Shown here: positions 13,828 through 18,812 of the stretch, piece after piece
Layout of the letters: each line of letters starts with the position of its first letter
Numbering within the stretch: position 1 is the stretch's first letter
Origin: a bacterium
GTDB taxonomy: Bacteria; Patescibacteriota; Minisyncoccia; Phycocordibacterales; UBA10002
Direction: 5' to 3'
Length of the DNA: 18,812 nt
Assembly (NCBI GenBank): GCA_030649775.1
Contig: JAUSFR010000067.1
Coordinates: 1 to 18,812, forward strand
Program-made: the position numbers and the translations under genes
The notes under the pieces: generated by a model
Told to the model about the DNA's origin: nothing
What the model saw: the letters and a program-made list of their open reading frames with translations, nothing else
Database searches by the model: none

Positions 13828-14106
13828 CTACAGATGGACGCGAGACGTCTCCGCCTTTGCCCATTCTTGGGCGAGCCCTAAGGGCGTCCATTCTCCGCTG
13901 GTGCGGATGCGACATTCGTGAAGCTCGGGAAGTATAAACCAAATTACTGGTATTTTTTCCGGAACATCCGCAAAGATTTCGGAAAGCGGAATGGATTCGC
14001 AGGTGTCAAGTGCTTCGTTCGGCTTGGGGGTAAGCAAACCAGCGATGGTAGTCTTGAGAACAGACAAGTAGGCTTCGGCTTTAGTGGATAGTGTTAGTGT
14101 AGTCAT
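13828..14106 (-). CDS. Small hypothetical protein
   Basis: I do not recognise this 92-residue frame (MTTLTLSTKAEAYLSVLKTT...). It has an amphipathic N-terminal helix, then a Pro/Glu-rich middle with PLSEIFADVPEKIPVIWFILPELHE, and a C-terminal GEWTPLGLAQEWAKAE. No signal peptide or membrane helix is convincing. A good promoter stands at 14155-14128 on the same strand, which is the main reason to believe the gene. It faces ftsA tail to tail. The frame is open upstream to 14145, but the promoter supports the ATG at 14106. It could also be chance. Confidence 0.5.
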   Translation of the reverse strand: MTTLTLSTKAEAYLSVLKTTIAGLLTPKPNEALDTCESIPLSEIFADVPEKIPVIWFILPELHECRIRTSGEWTPLGLAQEWAKAETSRVHL

Positions 14107-14127
14107 AAGTAAGAGCTTTCGGGTAAA

Positions 14128-14155
14128 ATAGTAGAATAACCGCATATAAAGTCAA
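14128..14155 (-). promoter_or_regulatory. Minus-strand promoter for the small hypothetical gene
   Basis: On the minus strand, TTGACT (14155-14150) and TACTAT (14133-14128) have a 16-bp spacer. Five of the six -35 bases come from the terminal GGGGTTGAC of the adjacent tandem repeat. Confidence 0.6.
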
Positions 14156-14452
14156 CCCCGTAGTGAAATTTTGCGCGCTCTCCGCTTTTCACCTCCGTAC
14201 ACATTGAGAAGAATGACTCATGGTGTGGTGTTACCCCCGCGCACACCGACAGACCGGCGAAAGGGCTGAAAATTAAGACAAAATTCTACTACGGGGTCAA
14301 CCCCGTAGTGAAATTTTATCGCGCTCTCCGCTTTTCGCCTTCGTAAACATTAAGCGGAATGATTAACTACGCGACGTTCCCCCCCGCGCGTACACCGACA
14401 GACAGCGAAAGGGCTGAAAATTAAGACAAAATTCTACTACGGGGTCAACCCC
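14151..14452. repeat. Two tandem ~145-bp structured repeats plus a third partial copy
   Basis: Unit 1 is 14151-14295 (145 bp) and unit 2 is 14296-14443 (148 bp). A third copy starts at 14444 with GTCAACCCC and stops matching at 14453. Each unit is framed by near-complementary ends: CCCCGTAGTGAAATTTT at 14156-14172 and 14301-14317, and AAAATTCTACTACGGGG at 14280-14296 and 14428-14444. Inside, CGCTTTTCRCC and GCGAAAGGG also nearly pair. The junction is a perfect 10-bp palindrome (14288-14309). I see no gene on either strand; middles differ at scattered bases. Confidence 0.85.
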
Positions 14453-14480
14453 TTTACTCTTTAAGACCCTCTGCTATCAT
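14453..14480 (+). promoter_or_regulatory. Promoter for the ftsZ leader
   Basis: TTTACT (14453-14458) and TATCAT (14475-14480) have a 16-bp spacer, with TGC before the -10. The predicted start is about 14487, giving a leader of roughly 207 bases before ftsZ. Confidence 0.6.
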
Positions 14481-14486
14481 ACAAAA

Positions 14487-14693
14487 ACAACGGAGAGAAG
14501 CGGAGTGTGTTTTTGATGACCCTGTGTAATAGACTACCTGGACAGCAAAGCCACTTCCGAATGACGACTACGTTCTAACGTTACTCACTTTATCAAAAAT
14601 CTTTATTACACGGGGTGGCGATTTTTACTCGCCCAAACAAATTTCTTTTAGAAATTTAGGCGGGTAAATCGCTCCACTCCTTAAAAATCAGCC
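14487..14693 (+). other. Long structured leader upstream of ftsZ (possible ncRNA or cis-regulator)
   Basis: Stem 1 pairs 14520-14531 with 14604-14615 (12 bp, one U-G) and encloses a 72-base loop. Stem 2 pairs 14618-14633 with 14659-14672 (14 bp with a 2-base bulge) and contains a perfect 8-bp hairpin (14639-14646 with 14650-14657). The two stems are almost contiguous and end 21 bases before the ftsZ ATG. I do not recognise a known riboswitch or small RNA family, and no open frame is convincing. Confidence 0.5.
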
Positions 14694-15845
14694 ATGCCCC
14701 AAATCACCCCTGATGTAGAAGCATTCGCCCGAATCAAGGTGTTCGGTTGCGGAGGCTCGGGAAAGAACGCCCTGAACCATATGATTAACTCCAAGGTGAA
14801 GGGAGTTGAGTTTATCGGCGTGAATACCGACGCGCAGGACCTCCACAACACGCTCGCAAAAAAGAAAATTCATATCGGCAAAAATCTTACGCGTGGTCTC
14901 GGCACGGGAATGAATCCCGAAATCGGCAAACGAGCCGCGGAAGAAACGCGCGAAGAACTTCAGGAAGCTATTAAAGGCGCGGATATGGTCTTTATCGCGG
15001 GAGGAGAAGGAGGCGGGACATTCACCGGCTCATCCCCCATTGTCGCGAAAACCGCCAAGGAAATGGGAGCGCTCACTGTCGCGGTCACCACAAAGCCGTT
15101 TTTCTTTGAAGGTGCGCAACGCCTGCGCCTTGCCGAACAAGGTCTTGAAGAACTCCGCAAAGTAGTGGACGCGATTATCGTTATCCCAAACGACCGACTC
15201 CTTTCCGCCATTTCCAAGGACACCACCGCCAAGGCCGCTTTCGCGATGTGTGATGAGGTGCTTCGCCAGGCCGTAGAAGGTATTTCCGACCTTATCACCA
15301 CCCCCGGTATCATCAACCTGGACTTTGCCGACATCCGCTCCATTCTTGAGAACGCCGGTTCTGCACTTATTGGCATCGGTTCGGCCACCGGAGAAAAGCG
15401 CGCGGAGGAAGCCGCCAAACAGGCCATCAACTCCCCTCTCCTTGAACTCTCCATCAATGGCGCGAAGGGTGTCCTCTTCTCCATCGCGGGGGGCGATGAC
15501 CTCACTATGTTTGAAATCCAAGATGCCGCCAAAGTCATCACCGAATCCATTGACCCGAACGCCAAGGTCATCTTCGGAACTATCAAAGACGAGAAACTGA
15601 AAAAAGGCGAGGTCAAGATTACCGTCATCGCTTCAGGCTTCCCCGACGGGGCGAAGAGCAAACCACTCTTCACGCAGGAAAAGGTTTCGGAGGACAAAGG
15701 TAAAATCTTCAACACTATTATGCCGAGCTCGGTAAAGGAGTCTCCCAAAGTTGCCCCTCCGGTTGTGGAAGAAAAGAAAGTGTTGGAAGACACCGACGAT
15801 GACTGGGGTGCCGTTCCCGCTTTTTTGCGAAGAGCAAAAAAATAG
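14694..15845 (+). CDS. ftsZ: Cell division protein FtsZ with altered glycine-rich loops
   Basis: The 383-residue protein is the tubulin-like GTPase that forms the division ring. Family marks are IKVFGCGGSGKNALNHM (T1 loop, 14-30), GVNTDAQDL, the signature region IAGGEGGGTFTGSSP (101-115), NDRLL, and the synergy loop NLDFADIRSIL with D210 and D213. A standard C-terminal peptide (VPAFLRR) recruits FtsA-type partners. Two substitutions stand out: the signature GGGTGTG reads GGGTFTG (Phe110), and the T1 loop has Lys24 where FtsZ normally has Gly. The T7 catalytic aspartates remain, so hydrolysis across the interface may persist with changed nucleotide binding. The ATG has no Shine-Dalgarno and follows a long structured leader. 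Confidence 0.95.
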   Translation: MPQITPDVEAFARIKVFGCGGSGKNALNHMINSKVKGVEFIGVNTDAQDLHNTLAKKKIHIGKNLTRGLGTGMNPEIGKRAAEETREELQEAIKGADMVFIAGGEGGGTFTGSSPIVAKTAKEMGALTVAVTTKPFFFEGAQRLRLAEQGLEELRKVVDAIIVIPNDRLLSAISKDTTAKAAFAMCDEVLRQAVEGISDLITTPGIINLDFADIRSILENAGSALIGIGSATGEKRAEEAAKQAINSPLLELSINGAKGVLFSIAGGDDLTMFEIQDAAKVITESIDPNAKVIFGTIKDEKLKKGEVKITVIASGFPDGAKSKPLFTQEKVSEDKGKIFNTIMPSSVKESPKVAPPVVEEKKVLEDTDDDWGAVPAFLRRAKK

Positions 15846-15879
15846 ATTCAAGAAACAGGATTCATGATTCAAGAATCCA
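15845..15879. repeat. Left heptanucleotide array at the S23 gene
   Basis: Five 7-mers: GATTCAA, GAAACAG, GATTCAT, GATTCAA, GAATCCA. The S23 ATG (15864) is inside the array. ACAGGATTCATGATTCAAGA (15855-15874) recurs exactly inverted at 16248-16267. Confidence 0.93.
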
Positions 15880-16253
15880 AAATAAGAGAGTTTACCGATC
15901 TCCTAGCATGGCAAGAGGCACACACGTTAGTGCTTCTTGTTTATTCTGCAACAAAGATATTCCCTAAAGATGAGCTATTTGGGTTGACCAACCAAATGCG
16001 ACGTGCGTCCGTTTCCATCACATCAAATATTGCCGAGGGATTTGGCAGACAAAGCTATAAGGAGAAGGTCCAGTTTTTCTACATAGCACACGGCTCTCTG
16101 ACAGAGCTGAAGAATCAACTGTTTATCGCTCGAGATTTAACGTATATTTCTCTTGCGGAGTTTGCTAAGATAGAAGGGCAACTTGCACGCGCACACCGAT
16201 TACTGCAAGGACTGCTCAAAAAATCAAAATCTTTTCTTAATCCTGTATCTTGA
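15864..16253 (+). CDS. S23/IVP-type four-helix bundle protein
   Basis: The 129-residue, almost all-helical protein has the S23 pattern: FTDLLAWQEAHTLVLLVYSATKIFPKDELFGLTNQMRRASVSITSNIAEGFGR near the N-terminus, then SYKEKVQFFYIAHGSLTELKNQLFIA, and a final helix. The family was first seen in intervening sequences of 23S rRNA genes and is related to the Avd fold of diversity-generating retroelements; its biochemical role is unsettled. Here it is free-standing between ftsZ and trxB. Both ends of the frame lie within inverted heptanucleotide arrays: the first five codons (MIQES) come from the left array and the last residues (NPVS) from the right one. It therefore looks like a cassette. No Shine-Dalgarno is present. 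Known S23 members have the same length. Confidence 0.9.
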   Translation: MIQESKIREFTDLLAWQEAHTLVLLVYSATKIFPKDELFGLTNQMRRASVSITSNIAEGFGRQSYKEKVQFFYIAHGSLTELKNQLFIARDLTYISLAEFAKIEGQLARAHRLLQGLLKKSKSFLNPVS

Positions 16254-16270
16254 ATCATGAATCCTGTATC
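16236..16270. repeat. Right heptanucleotide array at the S23 gene
   Basis: Five 7-mers: CTTAATC, CTGTATC, TTGAATC, ATGAATC, CTGTATC, the inverted counterpart of 15845-15879. The S23 stop (16251-16253) and the trxB ATG (16257) are both inside. Confidence 0.93.
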
Positions 16271-17222
16271 TATTCACTACGACTTAGCCATTATTGGCGG
16301 TGGTCCCGCCGGCGTCGCCGCAGGAGTCTACGCTTCACGCAAACGCTTGAAGACGGTCTTTATCGCGCGTGATTTTGGTGGACAGAGCACCGTTTCGGAA
16401 GGCATTGAAAATTGGATAGGCACCATCAAGATTTCAGGAAATGACCTTGCGAAGAGCCTAGAGGCGCACCTACGCGCCTATGCGGGTGACATGGTAGACA
16501 TCAAGGCAGGAGAAACAGTCAAAAAAATCACCAATAACCAATCACCAATAACCAATAAAGAAGAAGTGGGTAGCTTTGTAATAGAAACGGATTCACATAG
16601 TTATACCGCGAAGACCGTACTCGTCACCGCCGGAAGCGCGCGAAGGCGCCTTACGGTACCGGGGGCGGACCGACTTGAGCACAAAGGTATCACCTACTGC
16701 GCGAGCTGTGATGGTCCGCTCTTTGCCGATATGGATGTGGCCGTCATTGGTGGTGGCAACGCGGGTTTTGAAACGGCAGCCCAGCTTCTCGCCTACGCAA
16801 AAAGCGTGACGCTCATCCACAAGAACGATGAGTTCCGCGCCGACCCCGTTACCGTGAAAAAAGTCCTTGCGAACCCAAAAATGAAATCAATGCTTTCCAC
16901 CGATATTCTGGAAATTAAAGGTGACAAATTCGTCACGGGGCTCGTCTATCAAAATAAAGAATCGGGAGGGCCGAAGGAGCTTCCGGTGCAAGGTATCTTC
17001 GTTGAAATCGGCTCATCTCCTGCGACGGGCTTCCTCGGCGATTTAGTGGCACTTACTCCGTACAAACAGGTTATCGTTGACCCCAAGACCCAAGCGACCT
17101 CCCTTCCCGGCATCTGGGCTGCAGGGGATTGTACGGACGGCTTATACCACCAAAACAACATCGCCGCCGGCGATGCCGTGAAAGCACTTGAAGATATTTA
17201 TATGTATCTCCACGCAAAATGA
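16257..17222 (+). CDS. trxB: Thioredoxin-disulfide reductase
   Basis: The 321-residue flavoprotein passes electrons from NADPH through FAD and a CxxC pair to thioredoxin. Visible parts are the FAD Rossmann motif DLAIIGGGPAGVAAGVYASR (9-28), the redox centre ITYCASCDGPLF (C148, C151; CAxC as in TrxB), the NADPH motif VAVIGGGNAGFETA (161-174) and the C-terminal FAD segment GIWAAGDCTDG. Residues 90-101 (KITNNQSPITNK) are coded by a 7-bp tandem array (16524-16558) in the first FAD half, probably in a surface loop. The start codon is inside another such array. The stop overlaps the Nudix ATG by ATGA, so the two are likely translated together. Confidence 0.94.
   Translation: MNPVSIHYDLAIIGGGPAGVAAGVYASRKRLKTVFIARDFGGQSTVSEGIENWIGTIKISGNDLAKSLEAHLRAYAGDMVDIKAGETVKKITNNQSPITNKEEVGSFVIETDSHSYTAKTVLVTAGSARRRLTVPGADRLEHKGITYCASCDGPLFADMDVAVIGGGNAGFETAAQLLAYAKSVTLIHKNDEFRADPVTVKKVLANPKMKSMLSTDILEIKGDKFVTGLVYQNKESGGPKELPVQGIFVEIGSSPATGFLGDLVALTPYKQVIVDPKTQATSLPGIWAAGDCTDGLYHQNNIAAGDAVKALEDIYMYLHAK
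16524..16558. repeat. In-frame heptanucleotide array inside trxB
   Basis: CCAATAA, CCAATCA, CCAATAA, CCAATAA (16531-16558), preceded by a degenerate AAAATCA. The motif is a rotation of the AATAACC units between rpsU and ybeY. Confidence 0.92.
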
Positions 17223-17644
17223 AGCCCGAAATCCCCGAGCACTTCTATCGCGTCAGCGTGAAGGGGCTTATCCTTGACGAAACCCGTACCAAATTTCTGG
17301 TGACACAGGAAGATGACGGGCACTTTGAACTCCCGGGGGGAGGAAAAGAACATCTGGAGCTTCCGCAAGACTGCCTGCGACGTGAAATCAGAGAAGAAAT
17401 GGGACTTGAGACCACCTGGATTGCCGAAAATCCCTCTTTTTTCCTCACCTTCAATAAACGACTGGACAAAGATTTTTGGCTCGCAAACATTCTGTATGAG
17501 GCAAAGCTTGCCAGTCTTGCTTTCACCCCCTCGGACGAGTGTATCGCCATCCGTTTCGTGACGGCCGAAGAAGCCCTCGCCCTCACCGCGTACGAAAACG
17601 TCTACAAACTCGCCAAGTTGTTCCAGAAATCTCAAGAGAAGTAG
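17219..17644 (+). CDS. Nudix hydrolase
   Basis: The 141-residue protein has an exact Nudix box, Gx5Ex7REUxEExGU, running from G41 through E47 and R55-E56 to E59-E60 and G62-L63, preceded by HFELPGG. It hydrolyses a nucleoside diphosphate linked to some moiety; the substrate cannot be told from the box. Its N-terminal strand (YRVSVKGLILDE) and C-terminal WIAENPSFFLTF...ILYEAKL fit the fold. It overlaps the trxB stop by four bases (ATGA), which indicates translational coupling. A shared role with trxB in oxidative-damage control is an inference from that arrangement only. The gene runs towards the tRNA-Val gene, leaving seven bases between them and no separate terminator. Confidence 0.93.
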   Translation: MKPEIPEHFYRVSVKGLILDETRTKFLVTQEDDGHFELPGGGKEHLELPQDCLRREIREEMGLETTWIAENPSFFLTFNKRLDKDFWLANILYEAKLASLAFTPSDECIAIRFVTAEEALALTAYENVYKLAKLFQKSQEK

Positions 17645-17651
17645 TCTGTTG

Positions 17652-17724
17652 TGGGCGGTAGAGGACTTGAACCTCTAACCCCGAGAACGTCAATCCCGTG
17701 CTCTACCAATTGAGCTAACCGCCC
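17652..17724 (-). tRNA. tRNA-Val (anticodon GAC)
   Basis: The minus strand folds as a full cloverleaf. The acceptor GGGCGGT pairs with ACCGCCC. The D-arm has TAGCTCAATTGGTAGAGCA. The anticodon stem CGGGA/TCTCG has loop TTGACGT, giving anticodon GAC. The T-arm is AGAGG TTCAAGT CCTCT. The discriminator is A (17652), and the next bases read CAA, so CCA is not encoded. Confidence 0.95.
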
Positions 17725-17739
17725 AAAATACCCCCTTAA

Positions 17740-17748
17740 GATATAGCA
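17740..17748 (-). promoter_or_regulatory. Extended -10 of the tRNA-Val promoter
   Basis: On the minus strand, TGCTATATC with TATATC at 17745-17740 lies 15 bases from the tRNA 5' end. It is preceded by AAAG, as in the tRNA-Ser promoter (AAAGTGCTATAT). A -35 is weak (TTGCC-like). Confidence 0.5.
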
Positions 17749-17772
17749 CTTTGCGAGCTAAGGCAACAGGAG

Positions 17773-18231
17773 TCATGTGCGACGCAGTTGTATCGGGTGG
17801 AGGTTTGCCGCGACACCGACGGCGGCCGCAATGATGAGCAAATTTTTGATGATGTACTGCCCTTCCAAGGTGGGTACCATAAATCCACTCCATGTTTCCT
17901 CGGTAAGCATAAAGAGCGGCATAAACGTCGTCACCATATGCACGAAGAGAAGCGGAATGACTATGCGCTCCGCCCCACGGATAAGGAAGAGAATACCGAT
18001 AAGACACTCAAAAAGGCCAAACAGCACGAGGAACGTCTCAAAGGTCATAAACGGTACGGTCTTCTCAAAGAGGTCCTGCACAAGGTCGCTTGCGGGAGAG
18101 AGGTTCACGACCTTCAGAAACCCGAACCAGAAAAAGACGACAAACAGGCCGAACCGCGCGACCGGCACCGAAATCATTCGGCAAAAGTGAATGAGTCTCC
18201 AATCTACTTTCTCTATGTCGGGAAGCGTCAT
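17773..18231 (-). CDS. DoxX-like / DUF417-like integral membrane protein
   Basis: The 152-residue protein has four hydrophobic segments (about 22-42, 60-83, 88-108 and 125-143). The first holds RFGLFVVFFWFGFLKVV, close to the FxxFGxxKF helix of DoxX and DUF417 (YkgB) proteins. The last has EGQYIIKNLLIIAAAVGV, which fits the family's terminal G-x-x-x-x-K-x-L helix. DoxX-like proteins are linked to redox balance in the membrane, but activity is unproven here and assignment within the superfamily is uncertain. The ATG at 18231 is preceded on the minus strand by TATACTATCCCT with no Shine-Dalgarno; a -10 that close to the ATG would give a leaderless transcript. It lies between tRNA-Glu and tRNA-Val on the same strand and may be co-transcribed with them. 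Confidence 0.65.
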   Translation of the reverse strand: MTLPDIEKVDWRLIHFCRMISVPVARFGLFVVFFWFGFLKVVNLSPASDLVQDLFEKTVPFMTFETFLVLFGLFECLIGILFLIRGAERIVIPLLFVHMVTTFMPLFMLTEETWSGFMVPTLEGQYIIKNLLIIAAAVGVAANLHPIQLRRT

Positions 18232-18323
18232 AGGGATAGTATAGCAAGACAGAATTTAAAAATCTTTGAATAGTGTGGATTTCAAACAAAAAGAGCCGTT
18301 TCAGTGACTCTTTTTTGTACCGA

Positions 18324-18395
18324 TGACCCTACAGAGAATCGAACTCTGATTCCAGCCTTGAAAAGGCCGTGTCCTAACCGTTAGACGATAGGGCC
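18324..18395 (-). tRNA. tRNA-Glu (anticodon TTC)
   Basis: The minus strand gives acceptor GGCCCTA pairing with TAGGGTC (one G-U). The D-arm is CGTCTAACGGTTAGGACA. The anticodon stem CGGCC/GGCTG has loop TTTTCAA, giving anticodon TTC. The T-arm is CAGAG TTCGATT CTCTG. The discriminator is A (18324); the following bases read TCG, so CCA is not encoded. Confidence 0.95.
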
Positions 18396-18400
18396 GAAAA

Positions 18401-18447
18401 CTAGCTAAGAAGCTAGAATTTCTAAATCCTAATTTCTAATTTCTAAT
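18401..18447. repeat. Hairpin and heptanucleotide array between tRNA-Glu and tRNA-Ser
   Basis: A 6-bp hairpin (CTAGCT 18401-18406 with 18411-18416) is followed by four 7-mers: TTCTAAA, TCCTAAT, TTCTAAT, TTCTAAT (18420-18447). I see no complementary partner arm here. Confidence 0.8.
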
Positions 18448-18506
18448 GAAGAGAAAGAAGAAACAGGTCAGAAGACTATACCATTTCTGGTAAAAATCGC
18501 AAAAAG

Positions 18507-18515
18507 TGCTATATT
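18507..18515 (+). promoter_or_regulatory. Extended -10 of the tRNA-Ser promoter
   Basis: TGCTATATT (TATATT at 18510-18515), preceded by AAAG, lies 15 bases before the tRNA. The -35 position reads CTGGTA, a weak match. Confidence 0.5.
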
Positions 18516-18530
18516 TTGAGGCGCACGCTT

Positions 18531-18620
18531 GGAGGCGTGGGTGAGTGGTTGAAATCACCGGTTTCGAAAACCGGCATACCCGAAAGGGTATCGGAGGTTC
18601 AAATCCTCCCGCCTCCGCCA
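18531..18620 (+). tRNA. tRNA-Ser (anticodon CGA), CCA encoded
   Basis: The acceptor GGAGGCG pairs with CGCCTCC. The anticodon stem CCGGT/ACCGG has loop TTCGAAA, giving anticodon CGA. A long variable arm (TACCC GAAA GGGTA) marks a class II tRNA, as expected for Ser. The T-arm is GGAGG TTCAAAT CCTCC. The discriminator is G, followed by an encoded CCA (18618-18620). Confidence 0.97.
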
Positions 18621-18655
18621 AAATTCGGAATTCAAATTTCCGTCAAAAATATGGT

Positions 18656-18812
18656 CGGCGCGAAGCGCCGTCTGTTCTGCATTCCCCCCACAAAATCCTG
18701 ATTCTACAAGGATTCGCCACGCTCCGCGTGGCTCAAAAAGTACGGTTCGATCCTTAATTTGAAAGTTCGAACCGACTTTTTTGAACAAATGAGTATTTTC
18801 CTCATTTGTTCG
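18656..18812. other. Hairpin-rich non-coding tail of the window
   Basis: Four perfect stems follow tRNA-Ser: CGGCGC/GCGCCG (18656-18670), GCCACGC/GCGTGGC (18716-18732), CGGTTCGA/TCGAACCG followed by ACTTTTTT (about 18743-18781, terminator-like) and GAACAAATGAG/CTCATTTGTTC (18783-18811). No reading frame is convincing. It is cut by the window end. Confidence 0.5.

Noticed and set aside
14151..14452. CRISPR array
   Set aside because: Only two long units similar over their whole length, with no short repeats separated by unique spacers and no cas genes.
14487..14693. tmRNA, RNase P RNA or SRP RNA in the ftsZ leader
   Set aside because: None of the diagnostic sequences (tRNA-like T-arm with CCA, RNase P core, SRP tetraloop region) is present.
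14960..15793. 277-residue minus-strand open frame opposite ftsZ
   Set aside because: It is a shadow of ftsZ codons, low-complexity in Ser/Ala/Pro, with no family resemblance.
18436..18788. Minus-strand frames reading EDLNLR-like peptides
   Set aside because: These are translations of the tRNA-Ser antisense strand, a common false gene call.

Overview
The window looks like a stretch of chromosome from a Candidatus Patescibacteria/CPR bacterium, probably Parcubacteria-like. This is inferred from gene content and style. Genes are short and packed, and many starts lack a Shine-Dalgarno sequence. Two of three tRNAs have no encoded CCA. There is a HisRS-like paralogue with a degenerate active site, a compact YbeY, and a free-standing ftsA/ftsZ pair. 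No 16S rRNA or other marker is present to fix the taxonomy.

Layout. 1-1064: the 3' part of a short-chain dehydrogenase, then a DUF2585 membrane protein. 1088-1272: a 185-bp palindromic, MITE-like element. 1296-6332 (+): an orphan membrane histidine kinase, a long ParB-domain protein, a membrane-anchored VanY-type D,D-carboxypeptidase, a small unknown protein with a His-Gly/Ser-Cys pattern, and a small membrane protein. Most are separated by clear terminators and start at recognisable sigma70-like promoters. 6455-8578: a divergent pyroglutamyl peptidase (+), a REP-type Y1 transposase (-) framed by two hairpins with the same core, and peptidyl-tRNA hydrolase (-). 8851-12461 (+): a cupin protein, signal peptidase I, the HisRS-like protein, ribosomal protein bS21 and YbeY. 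12571-17644: ftsA, a small minus-strand gene, two tandem 145/148-bp structured repeats, a long structured leader, ftsZ, an S23 four-helix-bundle gene, thioredoxin reductase and a Nudix hydrolase. 17652-18812: tRNA-Val, a DoxX-like membrane protein and tRNA-Glu on the minus strand, then tRNA-Ser on the plus strand.

Themes. ftsA/ftsZ (division), vanY and lepB (envelope), and pth, bS21, ybeY and the tRNAs (translation) are housekeeping functions. The SDR/DUF2585 pair and the transposase look accessory. The most striking signal outside genes is a set of degenerate tandem arrays with a constant 7-bp period but locus-specific sequence. They fill many gene junctions, often as two converging inverted arms. 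They also lie inside the pth and trxB reading frames and supply the start codons of the S23 gene and trxB. Other signals worth checking are the ftsZ leader, the tandem 145/148-bp repeats, the palindrome over the bS21 promoter, and an FtsZ with substitutions in both glycine-rich nucleotide loops.
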